Shown here: positions 50,101-60,000 of the stretch, piece by piece | Numbering within the stretch: position 1 is the stretch's first letter | Layout: each line of letters opens with the position of its first letter | Origin: Fibrobacter sp. | GTDB taxonomy: Bacteria; Fibrobacterota; Fibrobacteria; Fibrobacterales; Fibrobacteraceae | Reading direction: 5' to 3' | DNA length: 64,000 bases | Assembly (NCBI GenBank): GCA_024399015.1 | Contig: JAKSIC010000006.1 | Coordinates: 1-64,000, forward strand | Notes under the pieces: model-generated | What the model was told of the DNA's origin: nothing | Databases searched by the model: none | Seen by the model: the letters and a program-made list of their open reading frames with translations, nothing else | Program-made: the position numbers and the translations under genes

Positions 50101-50846
50101 GCGAGCAAGCCGCAGCCACATCCGGCGTAAGCGACGGCGGCGCTGGCAACTCCTCCTTCAAGCGCAAGGGAATCATCTTGCAGATGATTCTTGCCCTCAA
50201 GCAAATTTGCAACCACCCCGCAACCTATTTGAAGCTGGGTCGCAAACCTGCTCCGGCAACATCTAACAACGGAGACGCAGCTACCGATCTCGAAGCCGCG
50301 CCCACGTTGGAATCCGGCAAACTGCAGATGCTTATTGACTTGCTAAGAACTATTCAGGAACAAGGCGAAAAGACCATCATCTTTACCCAGTTCACCGAAA
50401 TGGGCAAGTTGCTGCAAAGTTCCATCAAGGAGGAACTGGGCATTGACGCAAACTTCTATCACGGCGGTTGCACCCAGACCCAGCGAAACTTCATGGTGAA
50501 GGACTTCCAGGAAAATCCAGAATCCAAGGTTCTGATTCTTTCCCTGAAGGCTGCAGGCACCGGCCTCAACCTTACCGCAGCAAGCCAGGTCATTCATTAC
50601 GATCTTTGGTGGAACCCCGCCATCGAAGCCCAGGCTACCGACCGAGCATTCCGTATCGGCCAAAAGAAGAACGTCCAGGTTCATCGATTCATCACCAAGG
50701 GAACCTTTGAAGAAAAGATCAACGCCTTGCTGGAATCTAAGAAGGCCATCGCAGAACTTACGGTGAACGCCGGCGAAACCTGGATCGCAGATCTGGACGA
50801 CTCCGCCCTCAGCGAAGTCTTCGGTCTGGACAACAGTGTGGTTTAA
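47190..50846 (+). CDS. SNF2-family DNA-dependent ATPase/helicase with degenerate SWIM finger
   Basis: 1218 residues. The N-terminus has a SWIM-like zinc finger (MGCDCKDPQPCKYV near residue 123) where the final His ligand is Tyr. A long middle region follows, then a Swi2/Snf2 motor: motif I DDMGLGKTLQ near 737, DEAQNIKN near 833, SGTPVENRLLEFW, ALKQICNHP, and motif VI in ATDRAFRIGQKKNVQVHRFI. It remodels protein-DNA complexes or the transcription machinery (RapA-related); no biological role is known. The start at 47190 is TATATTG plus 9 nt, without a Shine-Dalgarno sequence. There are no defence genes beside it. Transcribed alone, divergent from mraZ. Confidence 0.92.
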   Translation: MDFGFSGNTWWSKKWLETLLQDVQSETITTALRYQGRGQLVSLQISDNRIISTVKGPNGGSHDNYIVFPKIPKEKTDVFVSLLKQQPTELRALSNDTLNQSLELLLEKCGITLFDTADAVKMGCDCKDPQPCKYVITTFLGIAKEMVDNPFVLFKIHGMDIEFLKDFKIEQSEVMEAPYERALVQGIRGVPVGTGENSEDTQSSSGRIPEINFDEWHDYSRILPAMLQNCPDFCPTGNFRKSFADEMEFCRKYYSEFETFYDFAEQFRLYNNKTFMMEGESLQVVHSDGWKWHFIQAKDGQVISSDLSVETAMGALCALSRGNFFMHHVTVRFLHRALMAAFHLVKTGAIYPQVFWIGKDVAQMRWLPAEMLPDVLAVVAEFEKFAPANIALLDRDEDRQLLVSPAEHILSLFIGQLLRFARKFKPQNQKSKHENLLVFFFNCISGKLANNAHAIPGKIQQWFSVYSSLDFRAQILFVCSEVGKEIALDVFVLDDTGTGSVRTPLAALFESNDSRLLSILSILNGIAEAFKPMEKYLERKASSSIIMHGAELLDFLQNSLKKLEVLGIQTELPKSLMNVGRPKTQMRVQGTMSYGAFKAQDLLDFDWEVAIGDEEISAEEFLKLAKNAEGLLKYKSQYIRITDEDLKNLQERVEKKQSGEPDKEITQAKLVQACLTGQCESVGVTLTDQMKSQIEAWRGESEIELPTGLNATLRPYQLRGYSWMYKNLDMGFGCILADDMGLGKTLQVITYLLKIKQEGKFNENKALVVLPAGLLCNWQMEIKKFAPELTFMPYHGGSRDLQKFNADVLLTTYATFRKDVDKLKERQWQAVIIDEAQNIKNADSDQSRLLRSMQAPMKIAMSGTPVENRLLEFWTIMDFCNRGILPSASEFHERFEIPIQKNGSQPVAEQFRKITAPFMLRRLKTDKSIISDLPDKIIQDEYAELTKSQAILYKTTLDKFLADLELEEMMREQAAATSGVSDGGAGNSSFKRKGIILQMILALKQICNHPATYLKLGRKPAPATSNNGDAATDLEAAPTLESGKLQMLIDLLRTIQEQGEKTIIFTQFTEMGKLLQSSIKEELGIDANFYHGGCTQTQRNFMVKDFQENPESKVLILSLKAAGTGLNLTAASQVIHYDLWWNPAIEAQATDRAFRIGQKKNVQVHRFITKGTFEEKINALLESKKAIAELTVNAGETWIADLDDSALSEVFGLDNSVV

Positions 50847-50881
50847 ACAAAGCTATCCAAACAAAACAATTGACTTTCCAC

Positions 50882-50916
50882 AAAAAAAGGACGCCCTTCG
50901 GCATCCCTTTCTTTCT
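50882..50916. terminator. Bidirectional terminator between SNF2 gene and the GLUG-repeat gene
   Basis: AAAAAGGaCGCC-CTTC-GGCaTCCCTTTCTTTC, a hairpin with A and T tracts, about 40 nt after both convergent stops (50846 and 50958). Confidence 0.75.
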
Positions 50917-50957
50917 TAATCGTTAGCACCAAGCGGAACTTTCCGCTGCACTTCAAA

Positions 50958-53900
50958 TTACGGAACGTTAATGCGCTGGGTGGCTGTTTGGCTGCCGACG
51001 CGAACGCGAAGCATATAGACACCGCGCTTGGGGACAACCAATTCGAAGGCGTTGGAGCCGGCAGCCGTTGTGGCCTGCATAGCGGCCTCAACCTTGCCGG
51101 AAATACTGACGAGATCCACCTTCATATTCTTTCCGGCAAGAACAGCCGCCACGTCAAAGCGGACATCGAGACCGTTTCCAGTGCGAGCCACGTGTAGTTT
51201 TCCCAACGGATTCTTCAGTAGTTCCATAGATTCTGCAGTGACAGTCACCTTTGCTGTTACAGAGCCCTTCTTCAAAGCAACCTTCAAAGAGGAACCTTCC
51301 TTCATTTCAGTGGTGTTGCCATCAATGGTTACATAGACGTGCTTACCATTACGATTTACCTGGTCAACACCATTCAGTTGCAGATAGACGTCACCCACAG
51401 TAGTAGCACCAAGTCGGATAGCCCATTCCATTTTTTCCGTTTCAGGCTTCAGGCTCTTTGCCAAGGCTCGCTTACCTTCTATGATAGCAAGACTTACATG
51501 GTCGCCCATTGCCGTTGGCGGTTCCGGATTTTCAACAACACAAGAGCTGGTACCCATCACATTTCTGGAATCCTGCTTACCATATTTGTCAGTAAGGATT
51601 GCTCGCAAAGACCAACCATCAGCAGACTTGGCCTCAGCCTTTTGTGCAGCCACTCTCGGTGCCTTGGCAGTAAATTTCAACGGTTTATGAGAATCGGTCC
51701 AAACCCAGGCTGCCTCGAAAGGCTTCAGCGACCTGGCATAATCATAACCACTACCATCATAGCGGAAAATTCTTTCCGGGTCGATGCCGTCGATCTGAGA
51801 AACATCAATGGTCCAGGCATAGGGATTAGCCACCATATTCCAACCGCTATAGACGCTATCGACATTCCATTCGACTTTGAGTCCTTCGGGAATAGGTCCG
51901 ACTTCCTCAACAGTAACTTCGTCAGCGGTGTAAACCCAGGCGCCACGGGACTCCTCGATTTCGTCGCCAGTTCCATAAACCTGGTACTGCCAGAATTCGC
52001 CTATGGAGTTGGATTCATCCCACCAGTAAATGGGAGATGTCGTACTAGGAACCACACCTGCATTTTCCAAGCCCTTAATAGAGGCCATACGCCATTCAGC
52101 CTTTTTTTTAACGCTAGAGGAACTAACCTGAACGTCATCAGAAGAACTGCTAAACGAAACCACAATACCATTACTGGAAGAACTGTTCCCAAGATTAACG
52201 CCCCCACTACTGGAGGACTCAGGAATTACAGCCCCACTGCTGGAAGAAGCGGAGTCAGCACCGCCATTGGGCGATTCAGGATCAACGACAGGCTTTTCCA
52301 CAGGAAGCAGTTCCAGCAAGTACGGCAGATCATCGTTCTTCCCCTTTTCATAGCCCCACGTCTTCGTTCCATTTCCATCCTGAAGATTCCACGCCGCATT
52401 CAGGGACTGCAACAAATTGGACGGATCCTTCATCTGAACATCATTAATGGTTCCGTTCTCATAGTTACTTACATCATACTTGGAACCATTGCGGTAGTTG
52501 TACCAGATATCCCAACAAGGATAACTAGAACTGCATTTATTTTCAAATTCGTACCATTTTGAGCTATTGCCAGTATCAAAGAAACCGATGGCGTCGTTTA
52601 CAATAACATAATCATCGCCAAAATGGTAATTGGACTTTATGGTATAGGGAACGCCGTTCACTCTCATACGAATTGCGCCAATCAAATAACCCAGTTTCAC
52701 CCCACCCTGGGAAACTTCGGAAACACTAATTTTGCCAACATGATAGGTATTCGTAAGATTAAACTCAAGGTTATTGCTACCATTCGCACCAGTAGTCACC
52801 CCACCGAGGATACCGCCCACAAACAGGGAATCACCAGCACCAGCGATACTGCGAGAAATATCAAAGTCACCCTTCACTTCAATATTATCAACGATTCTCG
52901 GAGTTCTACAGAAGCCGCACAAGCCGGCGGCATATCCCGAGTTCTTGGCTCCAGAAGCGGCTCCTGCCAAGGTGATCAAGGGAGAACCAGAAATCCTTAC
53001 TTTTTCAAAGTCAATAAAGTTTCCCGACTCGCCCGTATAGAACCTGCCGATACCGCCAGCGACATAGGCCGCAACAGCATCGCCGTCTATCTTGAGTTTG
53101 CCTTCGAAAATGGATTTTTCCACCTTCAAGCCGGCGTTCATATTTTGATGAATGCCAGCCTTTCCCACAAAGCCGCCCACGTAGACGGAATCAGCCTTTG
53201 AAGAACCATTCAGGGCCACACTGATATCGACCTTCACCGTATCTTCAAAAATTGGACTGGCATCAACAGCAAAACCACCATAGCCAACAAGTCCGCCAGC
53301 GCTGATTTTTTCAAAGGCCTGGGAACTTTCCGCTCCAGAAGCAACATTGATCGAACCCATCACACTTGACTGGGTAATGGAAATCAATTCACTTTTGCCG
53401 GTTCCTGTATTAATATCGTACATACCGCCAACGACACCGCCAAAATGGTGGTTCTTACCCGAGGCAAAACTGGACTTCAAGCTAATATCGCTAGTACACT
53501 TACTGATCTTGAACGCAATATTGGACATGGCGTTAAAGCCCACAAGACCACCAACATAAACATCGCCATTGGTATTCGGGTCGGACAAATCGCCAACAAA
53601 GGAGGATTCCTCAATATTTATATCCGCAGTAGCGGTAGTCTTCTTGATGTAGCCGATAAGGCCACCCATGTGGGCACCACCGCCAATAACAGCACGTGCG
53701 GTCTCGGAACCAACTTTCACGTTCTTGATGAATAGGGGGTCAGTAGCCTGATTGTGAAGGAAATAACCCACGACACCGCCAATAGCGGCAACCCCATCAA
53801 CATCCTGGCTTTGCATAACCACATTTACGTCAATGTCGGAAAACGACGGATCAGCAATAAAGCCGGCAACACCGCCCAGGTAGGCCGAATAATTGGAACC

Positions 53901-54629
53901 GTAAGATGTGCCCTGAACGCTACCCACGCTAACCATGGATGCACCAGAAATAACAATCGGGTCGGAACTGGTCACATTGTTGATGGAAGTATTTTCGCCG
54001 TAGCCCAGAACGCCACCGACCATCACGCCCGTCAGCTTAACATTTTCCAGGGAGACTCCACTTATCCGGGATTCCTTGACATTACCGGCCAAAGTGCCCA
54101 TGGAGCGGAAGTTTGCAGCGGAAATCGCAGTGGCGCCAGCAACCTTGACCGTCAAGGAGATATTCTTGAAGCCCACATTGGAAACCTTGACAGACTGAAG
54201 ACTGCCGAAGAAGCCCACGGGAACGCTCATGGTGGAAGTGGAACGAACCGTCTGGTCGTAGCACATATTGCTAATCACATTTCCATTTCCAGCGAATTCA
54301 TTGACGTTGCTAGGCAATGCCAGAGGTATATGGTTCCTGACGCAGGAGCCTTCGGCATTCAATTCACCCAAATCAAGGGACGATTCCAGGTTCAGCGTTA
54401 CAGGCTTACTGGGTTTCCAATTTTTGAGAAGAGTGTTGAGGCCAGAGGAAACGTCCCCATCCGTGATTTCCATGGAAACTGCACAGTTACTGCACTTATC
54501 TGCGGATTGGGAAATAAAACCATTGCCGGAGCTGTCTTCCCTAAGATTCAGATACACGGAATCCTGGGCCACGGCATACGTGGTCAACAAGCTAAACAAA
54601 ATTCCAGAAAAAATGTATCTACTATTCAT
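50958..54629 (-). CDS. Very large GLUG-repeat surface protein with Ser-rich linker and sorting-like C-terminus
   Basis: 1223 residues, signal peptide MNSRYIFSGILFSLLTTYAVA-QDS from the ATG at 54629. Residues about 100-720 contain at least ten Gly-Gly-x-(Val/Ile/Leu)-Gly units (GGVAGF, GGVVGY, GGLIGY, GGLVGF, GGLVGY, GGFVGK, GGILGG) of the GLUG type, expected to form a right-handed beta-solenoid. A Ser-rich linker (SSSSGAV, ESSSSGGV, SFSSSSDDV) leads to a domain with GWNMVANPYAW, and the C-terminus (VDLVSISGKVEAAMQ...FELVVPKRGVYMLRVRVGS) resembles a type IX secretion sorting domain. An adhesin or surface-fibre role is plausible. TATCTTTA and a TACATCAC inverted repeat lie upstream. Confidence 0.82.
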   Translation of the reverse strand: MNSRYIFSGILFSLLTTYAVAQDSVYLNLREDSSGNGFISQSADKCSNCAVSMEITDGDVSSGLNTLLKNWKPSKPVTLNLESSLDLGELNAEGSCVRNHIPLALPSNVNEFAGNGNVISNMCYDQTVRSTSTMSVPVGFFGSLQSVKVSNVGFKNISLTVKVAGATAISAANFRSMGTLAGNVKESRISGVSLENVKLTGVMVGGVLGYGENTSINNVTSSDPIVISGASMVSVGSVQGTSYGSNYSAYLGGVAGFIADPSFSDIDVNVVMQSQDVDGVAAIGGVVGYFLHNQATDPLFIKNVKVGSETARAVIGGGAHMGGLIGYIKKTTATADINIEESSFVGDLSDPNTNGDVYVGGLVGFNAMSNIAFKISKCTSDISLKSSFASGKNHHFGGVVGGMYDINTGTGKSELISITQSSVMGSINVASGAESSQAFEKISAGGLVGYGGFAVDASPIFEDTVKVDISVALNGSSKADSVYVGGFVGKAGIHQNMNAGLKVEKSIFEGKLKIDGDAVAAYVAGGIGRFYTGESGNFIDFEKVRISGSPLITLAGAASGAKNSGYAAGLCGFCRTPRIVDNIEVKGDFDISRSIAGAGDSLFVGGILGGVTTGANGSNNLEFNLTNTYHVGKISVSEVSQGGVKLGYLIGAIRMRVNGVPYTIKSNYHFGDDYVIVNDAIGFFDTGNSSKWYEFENKCSSSYPCWDIWYNYRNGSKYDVSNYENGTINDVQMKDPSNLLQSLNAAWNLQDGNGTKTWGYEKGKNDDLPYLLELLPVEKPVVDPESPNGGADSASSSSGAVIPESSSSGGVNLGNSSSSNGIVVSFSSSSDDVQVSSSSVKKKAEWRMASIKGLENAGVVPSTTSPIYWWDESNSIGEFWQYQVYGTGDEIEESRGAWVYTADEVTVEEVGPIPEGLKVEWNVDSVYSGWNMVANPYAWTIDVSQIDGIDPERIFRYDGSGYDYARSLKPFEAAWVWTDSHKPLKFTAKAPRVAAQKAEAKSADGWSLRAILTDKYGKQDSRNVMGTSSCVVENPEPPTAMGDHVSLAIIEGKRALAKSLKPETEKMEWAIRLGATTVGDVYLQLNGVDQVNRNGKHVYVTIDGNTTEMKEGSSLKVALKKGSVTAKVTVTAESMELLKNPLGKLHVARTGNGLDVRFDVAAVLAGKNMKVDLVSISGKVEAAMQATTAAGSNAFELVVPKRGVYMLRVRVGSQTATQRINVP

Positions 54630-54654
54630 AGGCACACGACTCACAACACTTAAA

Positions 54655-54684
54655 TAAAGATACTTTATTTAAAAAAGTAATCAA
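54655..54684 (-). promoter_or_regulatory. Promoter of the GLUG-repeat gene
   Basis: On the minus strand TTGATT (54679-54684), a 16-bp spacer, then TATCTTTA (54655-54662), about 25 nt before the ATG at 54629. A 6-bp inverted repeat TACTTT/AAAGTA (54661-54679) overlaps the spacer. Confidence 0.5.
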
Positions 54685-54689
54685 GTACA

Positions 54690-54720
54690 TACATCACACT
54701 CTCTATTCCAAAGTGATGTA
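54690..54720. promoter_or_regulatory. Inverted repeat TACATCAC upstream of the GLUG-repeat promoter
   Basis: TACATCAC (54690-54697) and GTGATGTA (54713-54720) are perfect inverted 8-mers with a 15-bp centre, placed just upstream of the -35 element. They could be a regulator's operator or the 3' end of the ribF transcript; the loop is large for a terminator and no T-tract is present. Confidence 0.4.
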
Positions 54721-54825
54721 GTCTAAACAACTTAATGGGAATTCGCGTGATCCAGCTTACTCCGGGAACGGCGAGCAAGTTTTGTAAGTTTTGCGTAAGT
54801 AAAAGTTATATCGTTCGGGAATAAC

Positions 54826-55725
54826 CTATTCCGCCCAATGGTTGCCGTTATAATTACGGGCTGTATTGGCATCCATGCCAATTTGTCGGACCAGGTCATC
54901 AATGCTTCCGAATTTCTGTTCCGGACGCAGATAAGCCATAAGATCCAGAACCAGCTGCTGGCCGTAGATATCCTCATTGAAATCCAGCAGGAAGGCTTCA
55001 ATCGCCATAAAGTGGGTCCCCGGCGTCGTAGGCTGGGTACCAATATTCAAAACGGAACGGAAAATGCGGCCATCAGCCAAGCGGGCATTTGCAACATACA
55101 CGCCACCCTTGGGCAGGAACTTGAATTCCTCCACCTTCAGGTTTGCTGTGGGGAAACCCAGGGTGCGCCCCATGCGTTTGCCCACCACCACTTCACCAGT
55201 CAGACGATACGGGCGGCCAAGATAAGTCTGGGCACGTTCCACGTCACCCATCTGGAGGGCGGTTCGTACAGCGGAGGAGCTGACACGTTCACCCTTGTGC
55301 AAGACAATGCTGAGCATCTGGGTGGAAAGTTCCGGGAATGCTGCCGTAATGGTTTCGTAGTTGCCCTTGCCGCCGGCGCCAAAGTTATGGTCGTGACCAA
55401 AGAACATGGAGCTGACGTTCAGCTTTTCAATAAGTTCCCTTCGGATAAACTCGTCGAAAGGCAAGCCCATCAATTCGCGGGTAAAGGGCAACACTACAAA
55501 ATCAAGACCAAGGCTTTCAATAAAATCACGTTTTTCCGCAGTTGTCGTCAGCAGCAACGGATCGCCGGGACCTCGAAGAACGTAATTGGAATGAGGCTCG
55601 AAACTGATCACCGTGGGGCGCAAATTATTGGCTTCCGCAACCGCCTTCAAGGAACGGAAAAGAGCCTGGTGGCCAAGATGGCAACCATCAAAGTTTCCCA
55701 TGGTCACTGCGCGTTTTACGTTCAT
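54826..55725 (-). CDS. ribF: Bifunctional riboflavin kinase/FAD synthetase
   Basis: 299 residues. The N-terminal FAD synthetase (nucleotidyltransferase) has TMGNFDGCHLGHQALF and FFGHDHNFG; the C-terminal riboflavin kinase has KRMGRTLGFPTANL, GVYVANARL and VLNIGTQPT. It makes FMN and FAD from riboflavin. The start at 55725 is preferred since it places MNVKRAVTMGNFDG at the family N-terminus. Last gene of the rimP operon, 32 bp after truB, an order seen in many bacteria. Confidence 0.96.
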   Translation of the reverse strand: MNVKRAVTMGNFDGCHLGHQALFRSLKAVAEANNLRPTVISFEPHSNYVLRGPGDPLLLTTTAEKRDFIESLGLDFVVLPFTRELMGLPFDEFIRRELIEKLNVSSMFFGHDHNFGAGGKGNYETITAAFPELSTQMLSIVLHKGERVSSSAVRTALQMGDVERAQTYLGRPYRLTGEVVVGKRMGRTLGFPTANLKVEEFKFLPKGGVYVANARLADGRIFRSVLNIGTQPTTPGTHFMAIEAFLLDFNEDIYGQQLVLDLMAYLRPEQKFGSIDDLVRQIGMDANTARNYNGNHWAE

Positions 55726-55757
55726 CTTTTGTCTCTCATCCTTGCCCGATTCTGCGA

Positions 55758-56693
55758 CTATTCGTCCGCAGCCAGGTAAATCTTTGGCCGAATGCGGCCC
55801 GGTTCGTAGTGGCAATAGCTAAGGACTTCGCCTTTGAGGTTCGCCACAAAAACATTTCCCTCGGCGTCAACGCCTTCAATCGGCGTTTTCCAAGGCAGGT
55901 AATTTCCCTGACGGATCACAGCCACCTGGGAATCGTCCAGACGCACCACCGGGAAATCAAGAATCTGGTCCACAGGAATAAGGTGTTCGCGAGTCAAATC
56001 TTCACCGCGTACGGCCCTGTCCAAGGTGACGTTGCCAATACGGTGACGGCGGATTCCGGAAACACAACCGCAAGTGCCAAGAGCCCGGGCAATATCACGG
56101 CCCAAGGCGCGAATGTAAGTACCCTTGGAGCATTCGCAGATCAGGTCGAAAGTAGCGATGCACTTACCGGAGCAACCTTCGGTAGCGTCGTTCGCCACAA
56201 CATCCAGAACCTTCAGGGAGCTGATGTTGATTTTGCGGGGTTTCAACTCAATGTTGCGACCACGTTCCATCAGGTCACTGGCGCGGACGCCGTTGATCTT
56301 GACTGCGCAATACTTGGGAGGAATCTGTTCGATGTCGCCGGTGAACTGGGGCAACACAGCCTCCAGAGCCTCGCGGGTAATCTGAACAGCGGACGCGCTG
56401 GCACTATCAGCGGCGCGGGAATCCTGCTCCAGGACTTCCCCATCCCATTCCAAAGTGTCGGTTTCATAACCCAAGTGCAGTCTAAAGCTATAGCACTTGT
56501 CCTTCGCTTCCACAAAGGGCAACAATCGGGTGACACGACCTGTGGCTGCAATAATCAAGCCGGAGGCGCGCAAATCCAGCGTGCCGGCGTGGCCTACCCT
56601 CTTCGTAGAAAAGACCCTTTTCAGAGGGAAAAGGGCCTTAAAAGAAGTTTCACCAGCAATCTTGTCTAACAGGACAAAGCCAGAGTTGGACAA
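55758..56693 (-). CDS. truB: tRNA pseudouridine-55 synthase
   Basis: 311 residues. It isomerises U55 in the T-loop of tRNAs. The catalytic motif RVGHAGTLDLRASGLI holds the essential Asp, and KYCAVKINGVRASDLMERGR and ECSKGTYIRALGRDIARALG are conserved TruB blocks. The C-terminal part is a short PUA-like tail. It starts directly after the rbfA stop. Confidence 0.96.
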   Translation of the reverse strand: MSNSGFVLLDKIAGETSFKALFPLKRVFSTKRVGHAGTLDLRASGLIIAATGRVTRLLPFVEAKDKCYSFRLHLGYETDTLEWDGEVLEQDSRAADSASASAVQITREALEAVLPQFTGDIEQIPPKYCAVKINGVRASDLMERGRNIELKPRKINISSLKVLDVVANDATEGCSGKCIATFDLICECSKGTYIRALGRDIARALGTCGCVSGIRRHRIGNVTLDRAVRGEDLTREHLIPVDQILDFPVVRLDDSQVAVIRQGNYLPWKTPIEGVDAEGNVFVANLKGEVLSYCHYEPGRIRPKIYLAADE

Positions 56694-57047
56694 TTACAAA
56701 TCCCCTTTCTGCTTCAGTTCTGCAAGAATGCTTTCGATATGCATGGCGTGTTCCAGGTTTTCGTCCAACACGAAATTCAATTCCGGAATCTTACGGATCT
56801 TCAGGGCCTTGCCCAGGACCGTGCGGATATAACCGGCAGAATTCTTGAGGCCGATGAGGGAATCACGCTTTTCCTTGTCGGAGCCCATCACAGAAACCAT
56901 GATCTTTGCATAGCTCAGATCATCGGTGATTTCCACGCGGGTGATGCTCGCAAGGGAGCTGACGCGAGGGTCCTTAAGACCCTTCTGCATCATCTTGGAG
57001 ATTTCCTCACGGAACTGTTCGTCCAAACGATCGGTTCTACGACTCAT
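56694..57047 (-). CDS. rbfA: Ribosome-binding factor A
   Basis: 117 residues. KH-like protein needed for late 30S maturation and cold adaptation. SRRTDRLDEQFREEISKMMQKGLKDPRVSSLASITRVEITDDLSYAKIMVSV is the family core, and PELNFVLDENLEHAMHIESIL is near the C-terminus. It overlaps the infB stop by one base. Confidence 0.95.
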   Translation of the reverse strand: MSRRTDRLDEQFREEISKMMQKGLKDPRVSSLASITRVEITDDLSYAKIMVSVMGSDKEKRDSLIGLKNSAGYIRTVLGKALKIRKIPELNFVLDENLEHAMHIESILAELKQKGDL

Positions 57048-60000
57048 TAAGCGTTATCCCCTTCGTTAGCCTTCTTAGCCTTTTCTTCAGCTTCTTCACG
57101 AGCAACATCCTTCAAGGTACGAGCAACAGTGACTTCCTTGAAGAAGATCAAGCTATCGCCTTCACGAATATCATCGTAACCCTTAAGACCGATACCGCAT
57201 TCAAAGCCACGAGCAACAGACTTGACGTCGTCCTTCATACGCTTCAAAGACTGAACCACGGTAGTACCCAGTTCTACGCCATTGCGGTATACGCGGACGT
57301 GGCTTTCGCGGTCCACGGAACCATCGGTAACCATACAGCCGGCAATGAGACCAACCTTGGGAACCTTGAAGACCTGACGGATTTCAGCTTCACCGCTGAG
57401 TTCTTCACGGAGGGTGGGCTTCAAGAGGCCTTCCACAGCGTTGGTGATATCTTCAATGCAGTCATAAATCACGCGGTAATTACGGATTTCGATGCCTTCC
57501 TTCTGGGCCATTTCACGTACGGAAAGAGACGGCATCAAGTGGAAGGAGATAATGATAGCCTTAGCGGTAGTTGCCAAGAGAATATCGGATTCGGTAATGG
57601 TACCCACACCCTTGCGGATGATGCTGACCTTGACTTCCTTGTTGGAAAGCTTTTCGAGAGAAGCGGCCAATGCTTCTGCAGAACCACCCACGTCGGCCTT
57701 GACGATAAGGTTGAGTTCGGAGAGCTTGCCTTCCTTCTGTTCGTTGTACATGTTTTCCAGGGAGATGGTGCTACGAGCACGGAGGTCGCGTTCACGAGCA
57801 GCCATACGACGCTTGGAAGCGATTTCACGTGCGGCCTTTTCGTCGTCAACAACGATAAGGTCGTCACCTGCCTGAGGAGTACCGTCGAAACCAAGAACCT
57901 GGCAAGGAGCGGAAGGCGGAACTTCCTTCAGCTGTTCGCCACGTTCGTTAAACATTGCACGGACACGACCTGCGTAGATACCGCAGACGAACGGGTCACC
58001 CACATGGAGGGTACCGTTCTGCACGAGGATGGTAGCCATGGAACCCTTACCGATATCCAGCTTGGATTCAACAACGGCACCGCGTGCGTGAGCATCCGGA
58101 TTTGCCTTAAGTTCAAGCACTTCAGCTTCAAGAGCCAAAGTTTCCAAGAGCTGTTCCATACCCTGACCGGTACGAGCAGAGACTTCGATACAGCTAGTGG
58201 TACCGCCCCACTGTTCCACTTCCACACCACGTTCAGCGAGCTGGGCGCGGATCTTGTCCGGGTTAGCAGTCGGGAGGTCAATCTTGGTAATAGCCACAAC
58301 CATCGGAACCTTTTCGCGCTTGGCAAGTTCGATGGATTCAACAGTCTGGGGCATGACCATAGAGTCAGCAGCCACAACCAGCACGATAACGTCGGTCACC
58401 TGAGAACCACGGGCACGCATAGCACTGAATGCTTCATGACCCGGAGTATCGAGGAAGGTAACCTTACCCTGGCTGGTGGTAACTTCGTATGCACCGATAT
58501 GCTGAGTAATGCCGCCGGATTCGCCAGCCACAACGTGGGTCTTACGAATCCAGTCGAGGAGAGAAGTCTTACCGTGGTCAACGTGACCCATCACGGTAAC
58601 CACCGGATGACGAGGCTGGAGGTTTTCTTCCTGTTCCTCTTCAACACCGAGAGCTTCTTCTTCGTATTCTTCCATCAACTGTGCTTCGAAGCCGAATTCA
58701 TCGGCAAGGAGCTGGATGGTTTCAAAGTCGAGACGAGCATTGATGGTCACCATCATGCCCATTTCCATGCACTTTGCGATAACGCGTGCAGGCATCTGTT
58801 CCATAAGGCCAGCGAGTTCGCCAACGGTAATGAAGTCAGAAGTCTTGAGGATCTTCTTTTCATCACCAGTTTCGCCTTCGTTCTTTTCCTTACGGTAAAC
58901 TTTCTTGACAGGCTTCTTGGAGAGGTCAGCCATCACACGGGAAACGTTCTGACGAACTGCTTCCTGCTGCTGTTCTCTCTGCTGTTCCATGCGGTCCTTG
59001 CCATTGCCACGACGGTTCTTGTCGTTCTGGCCATGACGACCATTCTGCTGGCCACCCTTGCCGCCCTTACCGCCCTGGCCTGCGCCAAAGCCGCCCTGGG
59101 CTGCGTTGTTGCTAGCATTGAAGGCGTCCTGCATGGAGGAGCCAGTAAAGCCGCTGGTGCGACCGGTAAAGGTACGGCCGCCATTATTGTTGTTACGATC
59201 GTTGTTACGATCGCCACCCGGACCACCCTGGCCAGGACGACGGTTGCCGCCATTGCGATTGTCCTGACCGTTGTTCAAACGGCCGAAGGTACCAGTATAG
59301 CCCTGCTGGTTGCCACCGTTACCACGGGGGCCACCCTGACCAGGACGACGGTTGCCACCGCGATTTGCTGCGGCAGCCTGCTGGGACTTCTGGATACGGG
59401 CAAGGATAGCTGCATCAGGCTGGAACACCTGAGCCTTCATAGGCGGCTGCTTCAATTCAACATTGGAAACATTGGTAGCAGGTTCAGCCTTGGGAGCAGC
59501 GGCAGGTGCAGCCGGTTTTGCTTCGACAGGCTTCGGGGCCGGTTCAGCCTTAGGTGCGGGCTTCGGTTCGGCCTTCGGGGCAGCGGGAGCTGCGGCAGGT
59601 GCAGCAGGCTTGACTTCAGCGGGCTTGGCAGGTTCTGCCTTAGGTGCTTCAGGAGCAACGGCCTTCGTTTCAACAGGCTTTTCAGTAACAGGTGCAGCGG
59701 GCTTTTCTGCGGCAACCGGTTTGACTTCAGCCGGCTTAACTTCAGCCTTCGGAGCTGCTGGAGCTGCGGCCTTCGGAGCAGGAGCTTCAGTCTTTGCTGC
59801 AGCAGGAGCTTCAGCCTTTGCGGCAACAGGCTTAACAGTAGCCTTCACCTTGGCGGCCGGATTTGCACCCTTGATCAAAGTAGCCTTGAGAGTGCGACCA
59901 CCGATGGTCACACCAGACTTTGCCTTGCTAGTTGTTGCGCTAGGAGCATCGGATGTAGTGTTCTTCTTCAAGTTCTTGTTGCGAGCTTCAGCTTTCTGTT

